DNA of 64,000 bases from Oceanisphaera avium (GCF_002157875.1 NZ_CP021376.1:2830501-2894500), one strand, 5' to 3'. Numbered from the stretch's first letter, positions 46,091-56,180 are shown. Notes: generated by a model not told the origin, from the sequence alone. Numbers and translations are program-made.

Positions 46091-47410
46091 TTAGCCGTTA
46101 TCGTGGCGACGAGCTGGCTTAGCACTGCGTGGCGCCTTGCTTGGAGAGCGTGGGTTTTGACCACGACCACCGGCGTTGCCGCGACCGGCATGTTGTCCGC
46201 CCCGGCTATTACCTCCACGCCCCCGATTGGCCGCTGGTTTTTCAATAGGTGGTTGCTCACTATCGGGGATCGGTTCAAACCCGGGCATAATTTCTAGCTC
46301 AGCAGTTTGTTTGATGAGCTTTTCAATAGCCTTAAGTAATGGCTTTTCTTCAAAGCACACTAAAGAGAGCGCCTCGCCTTCTACGCCCGCGCGCCCAGTA
46401 CGACCAATACGGTGCACATAATCTTCTGCCACATGGGGCAGTTCAAAATTCACCACATGGGGTAATTCGCTAATATCGATACCGCGAGCCGCAATATCGG
46501 TGGCCACTAGTACTCTAAGCTTGCCGTCTTTAAATTGGCTAAGGGCGCGGGTGCGTGCACCTTGGCTCTTATCGCCATGAATCGCCATCGCCGGTAAGCC
46601 GTCTTTATCCAGCTGCATAGCTAAGCGGTTAGCACCGTGCTTAGTGCGAGTGAAAACTAACACTTGACGCCAGTTATGATGGCCAATTAAATAACTGAGT
46701 AGCGCGCGCTTTTTATTTTTATCTACGCCATAAAAACGCTGGGCTATGGTATCGGCAGTGGCATTACGTACCGCGACTTCAATGTGCTCAGGTTCGGTGA
46801 GCAAAGTTTCGGCCAGCTTTTTAATCTCATTAGAAAAAGTAGCCGAAAAAAGTAAGTTCTGACGCTTAAGCGGCATCTTGGCAATAATGCGCTGAATATC
46901 GCGAATAAAGCCCATATCTAACATGCGATCTGCTTCATCTAAGACCAACATCTCTACTCGAGAAAGATCAATGGAGCGTTGTGATACGTGATCTAATAAG
47001 CGCCCTGGGGTAGCCACTACAATATCTATTTTCCCGCCTAAGGCTTTCATTTGCGGATTAATGCTTACTCCACCAAACATCGCCAGTGTTCTTAAGCCTG
47101 AATATTTGGCATAGGCGCGAATATTTTCTTCCACTTGAGCGGCCAGCTCACGAGTGGGCGTTAATACCAAAGCGCGAACCGGCGCTCGGCCATTTGCCAG
47201 TGGCTTAGCTTTAGTTTCACTTAAGCGCTGCAGCATAGGTAAGCCAAAGCCTGCGGTTTTACCGGTGCCGGTTTGTGCGCCTGCCAACAAGTCGCCTCCC
47301 GCCAGTACTAAGGGAATAGCTTGAGTTTGAATAGGGGTGGGCTCTGTATAACCACATTCATTAATCGCTTGTATAAGCTGGGCGTTTAAGCCAAGGGAAG
47401 CAAAAGACAT
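46091..47410 (-). CDS. rhlE: DEAD-box RNA helicase, RhlE-like
   Basis: A 439-residue ATP-dependent RNA helicase. Motifs in order are the Q motif (G-Y-T-E-P-T-P-I-Q), Walker [15 protein letters not shown], motif [11 protein letters not shown], motif III S-A-T, and motif [12 protein letters not shown]. The C-terminal tail is rich in R-G-G and basic residues (about residues 390-439), typical of RhlE and helpful for RNA binding. The start at 47410 has GGAG upstream; a longer frame from 47467 is unsupported. RhlE assists ribosome assembly and mRNA turnover. Confidence 0.93.
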   Translation of the reverse strand: MSFASLGLNAQLIQAINECGYTEPTPIQTQAIPLVLAGGDLLAGAQTGTGKTAGFGLPMLQRLSETKAKPLANGRAPVRALVLTPTRELAAQVEENIRAYAKYSGLRTLAMFGGVSINPQMKALGGKIDIVVATPGRLLDHVSQRSIDLSRVEMLVLDEADRMLDMGFIRDIQRIIAKMPLKRQNLLFSATFSNEIKKLAETLLTEPEHIEVAVRNATADTIAQRFYGVDKNKKRALLSYLIGHHNWRQVLVFTRTKHGANRLAMQLDKDGLPAMAIHGDKSQGARTRALSQFKDGKLRVLVATDIAARGIDISELPHVVNFELPHVAEDYVHRIGRTGRAGVEGEALSLVCFEEKPLLKAIEKLIKQTAELEIMPGFEPIPDSEQPPIEKPAANRGRGGNSRGGQHAGRGNAGGRGQNPRSPSKAPRSAKPARRHDNG

Positions 47411-47566
47411 GAGACTCCGAACTAAAAAGGTCCTGGCGGACGACTGAGAGGCATTGCCATTAGGCAAACTGGCGCCATGATAACAGAAAAGCGCTAAGGG
47501 CCATAAATTAAAGCGGACAGAGGATTTCGCCTAACCGCCTGCACTTAGGCAGTTTTGTATCACTAA

Positions 47567-48310
47567 CTATGTATTGTTAGTTACTCTGTTAGGAGAGGTA
47601 AGGGGGACATCACAAAAAATCATGTGTACGCCCCAGCTTGCCAAAAGCTCGGCACGAGCTTGGTTATTAACGGTGTAGCAACTCAAGCGATACCCCGCCT
47701 CGATAAGGGGCCGTGCTTGGGCGTGAGTGAGTTTGTTGTGCTGACAATGCAAAATGTGAGTGCCAAGAGAGTGTAATTGCTGCGCCCAAGTGTGAGGAAT
47801 TCGCTCAACTAATAAAGCCCGCCAAGCTTTGGGAGCTAAGCGAGAAAGCGTCGCGAGAGCGGGAACGGAAAAGCTAGACAGTAAGAGCTTTTCAGGGCGC
47901 CATAAGCCTAGTGCCAATAAGGGATTAATTATCTGGCTTACCGCCGCACATAAAGGGGCGATAGCTTGGTCTGAATAGAGTTTAAGCTCTATATTCACGC
48001 CTAGATTAAGCTGCTGGGCTTTAGCTAAATAATCCCTTAATAACGGGATAGGCTCGCCCACAAAGGCTTCGCTAAATCTATAGCCAGCGTCAAGCGTGCT
48101 AAGTTTTCGCCATGAAGATTGATGCAAATATCCTTGGCCGTTGGTACAGCGCTCTAGTCGCTTATCATGAAACACGACTACTTGGTGGTCTTGGCTCAGT
48201 TGTACATCTATTTCTACCCAACTCAACCCCGCCTCATACGCTGCGTATAAGCCGGCTAAGGTGTTTTCAGGCGCGAGCCCTGCCAGCCCGCGATGACCAC
48301 AAATAATCAC
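47567..48310 (-). CDS. ugpQ: Glycerophosphodiester phosphodiesterase
   Basis: A 247-residue cytoplasmic GDPD (UgpQ type) that hydrolyses glycerophosphodiesters to glycerol-3-phosphate and an alcohol. Catalytic and metal residues are seen in G-H-R-G-L-A-G-L-A-P-E-N-T, V-E-I-D-V-Q-L-S-Q-D and V-V-F-H-D, plus N-I-E-L-K. It starts with GTG at 48310, preceded by AAAGGAG that overlaps the stop of the upstream SMR gene; a longer frame to 48523 would run through that gene and is rejected. There is no signal peptide. Confidence 0.9.
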   Translation of the reverse strand: MIICGHRGLAGLAPENTLAGLYAAYEAGLSWVEIDVQLSQDHQVVVFHDKRLERCTNGQGYLHQSSWRKLSTLDAGYRFSEAFVGEPIPLLRDYLAKAQQLNLGVNIELKLYSDQAIAPLCAAVSQIINPLLALGLWRPEKLLLSSFSVPALATLSRLAPKAWRALLVERIPHTWAQQLHSLGTHILHCQHNKLTHAQARPLIEAGYRLSCYTVNNQARAELLASWGVHMIFCDVPLTSPNRVTNNT

Positions 48311-48321
48311 AGCGCGCTCCT

Positions 48322-48654
48322 TTATTGCCCATCGAGGCGAGAATATAATTGGATAATCACTACTCCCGCAATAATCAGCGCAATGCCAATGACTGCGGGT
48401 AAGTCGGGGCGCTGGCGATAAAAAAATGCAGCCAGTAAGGTCACTAATACTATGCCCGCACCCGACCAAATGGCGTAAGCCACCCCTACCGCCATGGTGC
48501 GTACCACGTGTGTTAACAGCCAAAAAGCCACGCTGTAGCCCACAATAACTATCACACTGGGTCCTAAGCGAGTAAAGCTCATGGAAGCTTTAAGAGCTGA
48601 GGTGGCCAGTACTTCAGCGATAATGGCAATAGCGAGTAAGGCGTAAGCGGGCAT
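48322..48654 (-). CDS. SMR-family multidrug exporter (EmrE-like)
   Basis: A 110-residue four-span small multidrug resistance protein. The essential glutamate is E14 in A-I-I-A-E-V-L-A-T-S, and the conserved W-S-G-A-G-I-V near residue 63 is present, as in EmrE/QacE exporters of cationic compounds. The start at 48654 has AGGAGGGG upstream; the longer frame from 48717 overlaps the preceding gene and is rejected. It lies 11 bases before ugpQ, so the two are probably co-transcribed. Confidence 0.92.
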   Translation of the reverse strand: MPAYALLAIAIIAEVLATSALKASMSFTRLGPSVIVIVGYSVAFWLLTHVVRTMAVGVAYAIWSGAGIVLVTLLAAFFYRQRPDLPAVIGIALIIAGVVIIQLYSRLDGQ

Positions 48655-48694
48655 CACCCCTCCTGATATAAAGTTTAATCTGGTAAGTGAAGGG

Positions 48695-49696
48695 TTAATT
48701 GCTTGGGCTTTTGGCATAAGGACAGTCTGGCTCGCCTAAGCTGATAGGCGCCAGTGGCTCATCATTTATGCGCGCAGGCGGCAGTGCTTGTACCTTGAGT
48801 GTCCATTCCCTTACTCTTTTATCTCGTCGAGCAGAAGAGGGCGTCGGCTCTCCCTCTACCAGCGGATAAATTATGCCCACTTTCAAATTAGGCTGGCGCG
48901 CTAATAGACGCTGCACGGTTCCTAGCCCTTCTTTTATATGGAAGCGCCCCACAGTTAACAAGACTTTTTGCTGTGGATAGCGCGTTAGAAAGCGCTCAAT
49001 GCTTTCAGCCATGGTGTCGTCCCAGCTCGTTTGCGCTGCAAATTGTTGCTCACTGGGTACTTGGCCATGATGACGATTAGCCATAAATTGCGCTTTATAT
49101 GGATCGTTTTTTAAGGTTAATTGCTTGGCAATCCAGCCGCGCTCGACGCTTGGGAGCTTATCTAAATACGCTGGGCCATGGCGGCCAATACAGCGCACTA
49201 TGGAAGCAGGCGCATTGGCAGCAATTACTTTACTGTGGGCGGCTTTGGCGAGACTGAGTAAGGCGCGATAATCACTTTTATAGCTAGGCCAAGCGTTACT
49301 TTGGTTAATAAATGCTGTTTCGCCTAGTTTGCCTGCTAAATAGTCATCGACCACTTCTTGGTTATCACGGCTAAATTGCTCCATGGCTAGCGCCCAGCTT
49401 GGTGCTTGCTTAAGTAATTGGCTAAATAAGTCTGCTTGAAAACGGTGGATGCCTTGATGGCCATGTAACTCGCCCACCATGATGACATCCAAGTTAGACA
49501 GCGCTGCCATGGCGTGGTTTAAGGAAAGGGGCTGCGCTTTTTTATTATAAAGCTGATAATCGTAGAGCGTGTCTAAGCGCGGTGCACGCAGTTCATTGGC
49601 TGGCGATAATGGCGCACTCTGTTGGCAGGCCATCAGCACGACACTGGCCACTATTGGATTCAGTGTTTTTAATAATGTTCGCATAGCATTTCTCAT
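48695..49696 (-). CDS. ChaN-like heme/iron-regulated lipoprotein
   Basis: A 333-residue lipoprotein whose signal sequence ends L-M-A-C with the lipid-bearing cysteine at about residue 24. The ChaN (PF04187-type) domain follows: I-M-V-G-E-L-H-G-H-Q-G, A-M-E-Q-F-S-R-D-N-Q, W-P-S-Y-K-S-D-Y-R and P-A-S-I-V-R-C-I-G-R-H-G. ChaN homologues bind heme cofacially and are iron-regulated in some species; the role here is inferred from the family. The C-terminus (E-P-D-C-P-Y) is unusual. It ends about 40 bases upstream of the SMR start and is divergent from the crbS-like gene. Confidence 0.85.
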   Translation of the reverse strand: MRNAMRTLLKTLNPIVASVVLMACQQSAPLSPANELRAPRLDTLYDYQLYNKKAQPLSLNHAMAALSNLDVIMVGELHGHQGIHRFQADLFSQLLKQAPSWALAMEQFSRDNQEVVDDYLAGKLGETAFINQSNAWPSYKSDYRALLSLAKAAHSKVIAANAPASIVRCIGRHGPAYLDKLPSVERGWIAKQLTLKNDPYKAQFMANRHHGQVPSEQQFAAQTSWDDTMAESIERFLTRYPQQKVLLTVGRFHIKEGLGTVQRLLARQPNLKVGIIYPLVEGEPTPSSARRDKRVREWTLKVQALPPARINDEPLAPISLGEPDCPYAKSPSN

Positions 49697-49835
49697 TCTG
49701 GCTCGTTAACAACACTGGCGTTTTACATTAGCGCAGCCGATATCACAGTCTTTGATAGTGGCAGCGCTAGGAAAGGGAAGCTAGTACTATTGGTGATGAG
49801 TCAGCGATTAGACCTTCATTTTACAAGGGACATTT

Positions 49836-52800
49836 ATGCCGGGTTGGACCGTCATTAACATAGCGCTCGCCTATTTAGCCGTACTGTTTTTATGTGCTTG
49901 GCTAGGCGATAAAGTCAAAGTGGGCAAAGAGGGCGGACGACTGCGCCCACTCCTTTATAGCTTATCGCTAGCCGTGTATTGCTCGTCATGGAGTTTTTTT
50001 GGCACTGTTGGCCAAGCAACTACCGATAACTGGTCATATTTTTCCATCTACCTTGGCCCCATTATTATGTTCACCTTAGCGGGGCCTTTTTTGGCGCGCC
50101 TCATTGAAGTGGCCAAGCGTGAGCACATTACTTCTATTGCCGACTTTATTGCCGCTCGCTATGGGAAGTCGCAGCGTTTGGCTATTTATATTACGCTCAT
50201 TGCCATTGTTGGTGTCTTACCTTATGTAGCCCTACAACTCAAAGCCATTGTGATGGGTCTTCATTTGGTGGCGCCCGATGTGGTGGGTAATGATGGCCAA
50301 AATGCCAGTCAAGTGGCGCTGATGGTGACGGTATTATTTAGTGCATTTATTCTATTATTTGGCACCCGCCACATCGATGCCACTGAGCACCAACGCGGCG
50401 TTATGGTGGCCATTGCCGTAGAGTCACTGGTGAAGCTGGTGGCCTTTATCTTAGTGGGTGGCTTTGCCTTATGGCTGGTGGTGGGGTTTCCTAATCAAGC
50501 GCGAGTATTAGTCACTGAGCGCGTGATCAACAGTTTTACGCAGGTAAGTGGTGCTAATTTACTCGATATGGCCGTTTATACGCTGCTATCTATGAGTGCG
50601 GTGGTGTGCTTGCCCCGTCAATTCCATGTCACAGTAGTAGAAAGCCAAGGCGTCAAAGACCTCCATTGGGCGCGACGCTTATTTCCTATTTATTTATTAC
50701 TGATGGCGCTGTTAGTCTTACCGCTCGCATTAGCGGGCCAACAATGGCTGCCCAGCTCTGCCTCACCCGATACCTATGTCATCAGTTTGCCGCTCGCCCA
50801 AGGGCAACCGGAGCTTGCGGTATTGGCCTTTATTGGCGGTGCCTCGGCGGCCACCGGCATGATGATTATCTCTATTATTGCATTGGCGATCATGGTTAGT
50901 AATGACTTGGTATTACCGATGATTTTGCGCCGACGCCAAGTACAAGGTGCCGACTTTAATGATGTGGCGCAATTACTACTTAAAGTGCGCCGCGCCGCCA
51001 TTGTGGCGATCATGGCGGCGGCTTGGTTGGTCTTTTTATGGTTAAGCGATATCGACAGCTTGTCGCGCATTGGGTATTTAAGCTTTGCCGCTATTGCCCA
51101 GTTTATTCCTGCGCTGGCACTGGGTTTATATTGGCGGGGCGGCAATAAGCGCGGCGCCTACTGGGGGTTAAGCCTAGGAATGCTGATGTGGCTGCTTAAC
51201 CTAATGGCAGAAACGGGCTTATTTGCCGGTGATGCTAATAGTAACGTTTTATTATGGTTGCTAACGCCGCCGACCTGGGGCGCCATTGGCGACATGAGCC
51301 CAGTGACGTGGGGAATTTTCTTAAGTTTACTATTTAATGTCACCGCCTATGTGTTGGCGTCTTGGTTGTCGGTATCTACGGTCAGTGAGCGCTTACAGGC
51401 CTCGGCCTTTGTGGGTCGCCACCATAAAGATGATGGCGGCTTATACCGAGCCAAAGTCTCGGTACAAGAGCTTGAGCTGTTAGCCTCGCGCTTTGTCGGT
51501 GCGGCGCGAGTAAGTCGCGCATTCTCGCGCTATGCCGGCGAGCAAGGCACGCTCGATGGTAGCATGCAAGCACCGGCACGCTTAATTCGCCACACCGAGC
51601 GCGTGTTAGCGGGGGTGTTCGGTGCTTCATCGGCGCGCTTAGTATTAGCCTCGGCCCTGCAAGGTCGTTCCATGGAACTAGATGAGCTGGCGGTGATTGC
51701 CGATGAAGCCAAAGATGTGTTTCGTTTTAACCGCAGTCTGTTACAAGGCGCTATCGAGCATATTAGCTTAGGGATTTCTGTGGTCGATAAAGAGCTTAAT
51801 TTAGTGGCGTGGAATCCACGCTACATAGAGCTATTTGACTATCCTAGTGAGCTAATACAAATAGGACGACCCATTGGCGATATTATCCGTTATAACGCCG
51901 AGCGTGGTTTATGTGGCGAGGGCTCAGTGGAGCAACATGTTGCACGGCGCTTAGCGCACATGCACGCCGGTAGCGCTCATGTCTCATCGCGCACTCGCAG
52001 TGATGGACGCGTTATTGAGCTGCAAGGTAATCCTATGCCCAGCGGCGGCTTCGTGATGACGTTTAACGATATCACTACCTTTCGCCAAGCCGAGCAAGTT
52101 CTTAAAGATACCAATGCGCTCTTAGAGGCCCGAGTGGTGGAGCGTACGCAAGAATTGTCTAGTGTCAATCAGCAGCTGAGGGCAGCCACTATTGAGGCTG
52201 AAAAGCTCAGTGCTTCTAAGAGCCGGTTTTTAGCGGCGGTGAGTCATGATTTAATGCAGCCTTTAAATGCGGCTAAGTTATTTGCTTCTTCTTGGTTAGA
52301 AACCTCTCATGATGAAGAAAGTCGTCGCTTAGCCAATAATATTGATCGCTCATTGCTTGCGGCCGAGGACTTAATTGCGGACTTATTAGATATGTCGCGC
52401 TTAGAGTCGGGCACCCTTAGCGCAAAGCTAATAGACTTTCCGCTTGCGCAATTATTCGACACGCTAACAGCGGAGTTTAGTGTGTTAATTGAGCAGCAAG
52501 GCGGGGAATTATCGGTGGTAAAGAGTCAGTTATGGCTGCGCAGTGATCCGCGTTTATTGCGCCGTATCTTACAAAATTTCTTAACCAATGCGCTGCGCTA
52601 CAACCCCAATGGACGGGTGGTGTTAGGGGCACGCCGCCATGGCGAGCAGGTGTCGCTAGAGGTGTGGGATAACGGGCCAGGTATTGCTTATGATAAGCAA
52701 GCACTGATATTTAGCGAATTTATGCGCTTAGAGCATGGTCAACGCCAACATCAACAAGGTCTAGGTTTAGGCTTATCCATTGCTCAGGGCTTGGCTAATG

Positions 52801-53294
52801 CGATGGCGCATAAAGTGGCACTGCGCTCTACACCGGGTAAAGGGGCTGGCTTTAGCGTCACTGTGCCTAAAGCCCTAGCTAAGGAGGGGAGTGATACTGC
52901 GTCTTTCAGTGCGCCTGTTTCTTCTTTGGCGGAGGTGGCTATGTTGTGTATTGATAATGATAACGCCATTTTAAAGGCCATGGAGAGCTTATTAACGCGC
53001 TGGGGCTGTGAGGTGCGCTTGGCGCTAAATGCAACTGAGGCAGAGCAACACTACCAAGACGGATTTCTACCACAGGTGATATTATCGGATTATCATCTGG
53101 ATGAAGGAGTAATAGGCACCGAGTTGGTGTTGGCGCTGCATCAGCAATATGGCGCTGTACCCACTGTGATCATCAGTGCCGATCGCCAAGCGGCGCTCCA
53201 AGCTTATCTCCAAGAGCTCAACTTTAGTTATTTAAGTAAGCCCGTTAAACCGATTAAACTAAGAGCCTTGTTACAGCACCTGCTTGCTTACTAG
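49836..53294 (+). CDS. crbS: CrbS-type symporter-fused hybrid histidine kinase
   Basis: A 1152-residue sensor kinase. Residues 1 to about 500 form a sodium/solute symporter (SLC5) domain of about 13 spans, beginning V-I-N-I-A-L-A-Y-L-A-V-L-F. After a STAC-like linker come a PAS domain (about 635-745, I-S-L-G-I-S-V-V-D-K), a HisKA domain with phospho-acceptor H804 in S-H-D-L-M-Q-P-L-N-A, a HATPase domain (N-A-L-R-Y-N-P-N-G, G-L-G-L-G-L-S-I) and a C-terminal receiver with D1085. This layout is CrbS (MxtR/CbrA-related), which with CrbR controls acetate use via acs in Vibrio and Pseudomonas. Its stop shares a CTAG with the stop of the convergent regulator gene at 53291. Confidence 0.87.
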   Translation: MPGWTVINIALAYLAVLFLCAWLGDKVKVGKEGGRLRPLLYSLSLAVYCSSWSFFGTVGQATTDNWSYFSIYLGPIIMFTLAGPFLARLIEVAKREHITSIADFIAARYGKSQRLAIYITLIAIVGVLPYVALQLKAIVMGLHLVAPDVVGNDGQNASQVALMVTVLFSAFILLFGTRHIDATEHQRGVMVAIAVESLVKLVAFILVGGFALWLVVGFPNQARVLVTERVINSFTQVSGANLLDMAVYTLLSMSAVVCLPRQFHVTVVESQGVKDLHWARRLFPIYLLLMALLVLPLALAGQQWLPSSASPDTYVISLPLAQGQPELAVLAFIGGASAATGMMIISIIALAIMVSNDLVLPMILRRRQVQGADFNDVAQLLLKVRRAAIVAIMAAAWLVFLWLSDIDSLSRIGYLSFAAIAQFIPALALGLYWRGGNKRGAYWGLSLGMLMWLLNLMAETGLFAGDANSNVLLWLLTPPTWGAIGDMSPVTWGIFLSLLFNVTAYVLASWLSVSTVSERLQASAFVGRHHKDDGGLYRAKVSVQELELLASRFVGAARVSRAFSRYAGEQGTLDGSMQAPARLIRHTERVLAGVFGASSARLVLASALQGRSMELDELAVIADEAKDVFRFNRSLLQGAIEHISLGISVVDKELNLVAWNPRYIELFDYPSELIQIGRPIGDIIRYNAERGLCGEGSVEQHVARRLAHMHAGSAHVSSRTRSDGRVIELQGNPMPSGGFVMTFNDITTFRQAEQVLKDTNALLEARVVERTQELSSVNQQLRAATIEAEKLSASKSRFLAAVSHDLMQPLNAAKLFASSWLETSHDEESRRLANNIDRSLLAAEDLIADLLDMSRLESGTLSAKLIDFPLAQLFDTLTAEFSVLIEQQGGELSVVKSQLWLRSDPRLLRRILQNFLTNALRYNPNGRVVLGARRHGEQVSLEVWDNGPGIAYDKQALIFSEFMRLEHGQRQHQQGLGLGLSIAQGLANAMAHKVALRSTPGKGAGFSVTVPKALAKEGSDTASFSAPVSSLAEVAMLCIDNDNAILKAMESLLTRWGCEVRLALNATEAEQHYQDGFLPQVILSDYHLDEGVIGTELVLALHQQYGAVPTVIISADRQAALQAYLQELNFSYLSKPVKPIKLRALLQHLLAY

Positions 53295-53923
53295 GCTTCA
53301 CCCGTTTGAGAAAGCGCAATCACTGCTTGAGTGCGATTTTTTACATTTAATTTTCGAAAAATTGCAGTGACATGAGCTTTAACCGTAGCCTCAGACACGG
53401 CTAACTCATAGGCTATTTGCTTATTTAGTTTTCCCTCAGAGAGCATAGTGAGTACTTTAAATTGCTGGGGCGTGAGGCTAGCAAGGCGCTCCGCAATATT
53501 GTCGGCGCCGGCTTGTTCGAGGCTTATGCCCTGCGGAAACCAAGTATCGCCCGCTAAAATGGCATCTAGTGCACTCACCAGCATAGGTAGCGGGGTGGAT
53601 TTGGGGATAAAACCCATGGCGCCAAAGTGCATGGCTTGCATGACGACCGCAGCTTCTTCGGTCGCAGAGACCATCACTACTGCTAAGTCAGGGTAAAGAT
53701 GGCGCAAGCTGGCCAGTGCAGAAAAGCCACTGGCGCCGGGCATTTTTAAGTCTAACAGTAGTAAGTCTACCTCTCCTTGCTCAGCTAATAACTGCATTAA
53801 TTGCGCTATAGAGTCTACTTCTTGCAGCTCTGCATTGTTGATGGCTTGGCTCACTGCAAGATGCAGTGCATTACGAAACAAGGGGTGATCATCGGCAATA
53901 ATAATGCGATAGCCTGTGTCCAT
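53291..53923 (-). CDS. crbR: LuxR-family response regulator, CrbR-like
   Basis: A 210-residue response regulator with receiver domain and LuxR-type helix-turn-helix. The receiver has the acidic pair in I-I-A-D-D-H, the phospho-acceptor in L-L-L-L-D-L-K-M-P-G and the lysine in F-I-P-K-S-T. The output domain has L-T-P-Q-Q-F-K-V-L to K-L-N-K-Q-I-A-Y-E-L-A-V-S-E-A-T-V-K-A-H. The start at 53923 has AAGGACTCC upstream; the longer frame from 54052 is rejected. Adjacent to and convergent with the crbS-like kinase, it is the probable cognate regulator (CrbR/ErdR type). Confidence 0.88.
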   Translation of the reverse strand: MDTGYRIIIADDHPLFRNALHLAVSQAINNAELQEVDSIAQLMQLLAEQGEVDLLLLDLKMPGASGFSALASLRHLYPDLAVVMVSATEEAAVVMQAMHFGAMGFIPKSTPLPMLVSALDAILAGDTWFPQGISLEQAGADNIAERLASLTPQQFKVLTMLSEGKLNKQIAYELAVSEATVKAHVTAIFRKLNVKNRTQAVIALSQTGEA

Positions 53924-54045
53924 GTATGAGGAGTCCTTGAGTGGGCTTGATTTGTAACATCTCAACAATAAGTCATTATCATAAGGGCTTAAACGATCAC
54001 TGAGAACCCGTTGAGGTAATTTTCGTGATCCAGTAAGGAAATAGC

Positions 54046-55386
54046 ATGGCATTTAAATTTGAAAAAGGTGCGCTGCAGCAAATGGCGTCCAAGATGTTGC
54101 CCAGTGATGAGGACGCGCGCTTGTGTCACGATATTCCCGATGCCGACTGTCAGGTAGTTAAAGGTAATCGTCTAAAACTAATTTTAGCGCAAGTGGCGGG
54201 TGCCTTGGCTGAGCTAATGACCAATGCTAAAACCGTTCTGCCTTGGTTATTGCAAGCACTCGGGGCGCCGATGTGGATCATTGGCTGGTTAGTTCCGGTG
54301 CGCGAAAGTGGCTCTATGTTACCGCAAATTATATTAGGCGCTTATGTACGACGCCGGCCTTATCGTAAATATGTCTGGTTATGGGGCGCGGGCTTACAAG
54401 CAGCGTGTTTGGTTTTAATGGCATTGGTTGCGCTTTTAAGCTCAGGCTGGATTGCCGGCAGCTTAGTCTTAGGATTATTAGCCTTAATGAGCATTGCCCG
54501 AGGTTTGTGCTCAATATCTGCAAAAGATGTGTTAGGTAAAACTGTACCTAAACGAGAGCGCGGTAAGGTGACTGGCACAGGAGCAAGTTGGGCGGGCGGT
54601 ATTGGATTAGTGTTTGGCTTAGGCTTAAGTCGACTTGAGCATATAGAGGCGTGGGGTTATGCCTTAATTTTGTTGCTAGCGGCGCTAGTGTGGGGCCTTG
54701 GCATGCTTTGCTATTGGGCTATTAACGAACAAGCAGGGGCTTGTGAGGGTGGCGTAAACGGCTGGCAACATGCTTGGCAAAGTATGGCGCTTATTAATAA
54801 AGATCGCTATTTTGGCCGGTTTTTATTGGTGCGCACGCTATTATTGTCCACCGCTTTAGTGACCCCATATTATGTATTATTAGCGCAAGCTCAAGATGGA
54901 CGCATGCAAGTATTAGGTTGGTTAGTGATTGCCCAAGGGTTGGCGCAATTTGTGAGCAGCTGGATTTGGGGGCGCTGGGCAGATCGCTCGGCGAAGCGCG
55001 TAATGCAAAGCGCGGGTTTTATTGCCTCTTTGTTAGGCCTTGGAGTGTGGCTGCATTTAGCTATAGCCGATGGAAGTGCTTTTAATGGCTATTTTGCCTT
55101 AGTGGTGTTTATATTAAGTATTGCCCATGCCGGTGTGCGAGTGGGTCGTAAGACCTATTTAGTTGATTTAGCAGGAGATAATAGACGTACCGATTATGTC
55201 TCCTTAAGTAATACGCTAATGGGCGTGCTATTGTTATTAGCCGGTGCACTTAGCATGGTGCTGGCATTATTTTCAAATTTTGTTGTGATAGTGGTATTTT
55301 CTTTGTTGGGTCTACTGGGTGTTTGGTTGGCTCAAGGGTTACCAGATGTACAGCAGCTTGATAATACGCCAAGCCCAGTGCATTAA
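54046..55386 (+). CDS. MFS transporter
   Basis: A 446-residue major-facilitator-type inner-membrane protein with about 12 spans and a 40-residue N-terminal tail that contains several acidic residues and C-H-D-I-P-D-A-D-C. Short motifs are G-K-V-T-G-T-G-A-S-W-A-G-G-I in mid-chain, W-G-R-W-A-D-R-S-A-K-R-V (a D-R-x-x-x-R/K-like loop) and G-V-R-V-G-R-K-T-Y-L-V-D near the end. Substrate is unknown. It starts 123 bases from the divergent crbR-like gene (AAGGAAATAGC precedes the ATG) and is followed 47 bases later by the DUF3108 gene, probably in the same transcript. Confidence 0.82.
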   Translation: MAFKFEKGALQQMASKMLPSDEDARLCHDIPDADCQVVKGNRLKLILAQVAGALAELMTNAKTVLPWLLQALGAPMWIIGWLVPVRESGSMLPQIILGAYVRRRPYRKYVWLWGAGLQAACLVLMALVALLSSGWIAGSLVLGLLALMSIARGLCSISAKDVLGKTVPKRERGKVTGTGASWAGGIGLVFGLGLSRLEHIEAWGYALILLLAALVWGLGMLCYWAINEQAGACEGGVNGWQHAWQSMALINKDRYFGRFLLVRTLLLSTALVTPYYVLLAQAQDGRMQVLGWLVIAQGLAQFVSSWIWGRWADRSAKRVMQSAGFIASLLGLGVWLHLAIADGSAFNGYFALVVFILSIAHAGVRVGRKTYLVDLAGDNRRTDYVSLSNTLMGVLLLLAGALSMVLALFSNFVVIVVFSLLGLLGVWLAQGLPDVQQLDNTPSPVH

Positions 55387-55433
55387 TTTTTTACGCTGTG
55401 CTTAGATAAACGGTCAATATAGAGGAGAGCAAA

Positions 55434-56129
55434 ATGAACAAGCATTTTTTATGGGCTTTAGTGGGCATGCTCGCCAGCTGCTCAGTGCTTGCCCAAGATA
55501 TTGATCATTTAAATGCCGAGTATCGGGTGTTGCTCAATAACGATAAGACGCGTGGCGTTAATACGTTAAAAATTGATCGTAACCAAGATGTCTATAATGT
55601 GCATTTCTCACTCGCACACTGGTTATTGGATGTGGATCAAAAGTCTACTTTTACTTGGCAAGATTGTAATGCTACGCCACAAAATTTTAGTTATAAAACT
55701 AAATATCTAGGGACGCGTAATGAAGAGCGGCTTATTTTTGATAAAGACACGCAAATGGTGTTATTTCAAGGAAAAGACGGCGACCAGATGGTGTCTACTA
55801 ACGGCGGCGCTTTTGATCCGGTGAGTTTTTTCTTTGAGGCGCGTTGTGATCTAATGGCGGGTAAAACAAGCTTTACCTACCCAGTGGCGCGTGATGGAGA
55901 AATTAAAGAAACCACCTTTAATGTGATTGGTAAAGAAGTGGTTAATACCGGCGTGGGCGCCTATGAAAGCCTAATTGTAGAGCGTGATCGGGGCGACAGT
56001 AAGCGCAAAACCCGCTTTTGGGTAGCGCCTGAACTGGATTATCAGTTAGTACAAATTAGCCATGTAGAAAACAGCAAATTATCGGTCACCGTGACTCTCG
56101 ATAAACTTACCTATAGCCTCGTAAACTAA
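55434..56129 (+). CDS. DUF3108 family exported protein
   Basis: A 231-residue exported protein with a Sec signal peptide ending A-S-C-S-V-L-A-Q near residue 21 (the cysteine before it does not make a good lipobox). The mature part is strand-rich: A-E-Y-R-V-L-L-N-N-D, F-S-Y-K-T-K-Y-L-G-T-R-N-E-E, F-D-P-V-S-F-F-F-E-A-R and R-D-R-G-D-S-K-R-K-T-R-F-W-V-A-P, as in DUF3108. Function is unknown. GAGGAG precedes the start. It follows the MFS gene closely. Confidence 0.82.
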   Translation: MNKHFLWALVGMLASCSVLAQDIDHLNAEYRVLLNNDKTRGVNTLKIDRNQDVYNVHFSLAHWLLDVDQKSTFTWQDCNATPQNFSYKTKYLGTRNEERLIFDKDTQMVLFQGKDGDQMVSTNGGAFDPVSFFFEARCDLMAGKTSFTYPVARDGEIKETTFNVIGKEVVNTGVGAYESLIVERDRGDSKRKTRFWVAPELDYQLVQISHVENSKLSVTVTLDKLTYSLVN

Positions 56130-56132
56130 CTC

Positions 56133-56156
56133 TTGGCCGCCTATCTAGGCGGCCAA
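56133..56156. terminator. GC-rich hairpin between convergent genes
   Basis: TTGGCCGCC (56133-56141) pairs with GGCGGCCAA (56148-56156) around TATCTA. No T-run follows on either strand, so termination is plausible but not certain. Confidence 0.5.
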
Positions 56157-56180
56157 CTTCTCCTAGCTGTCACTGCTTTT

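Noticed and set aside
48311..48523. N-terminal extension of the ugpQ frame
   Set aside because: It would lie entirely over the SMR exporter gene and has no GDPD homology; GTG at 48310 with AAAGGAG is better.
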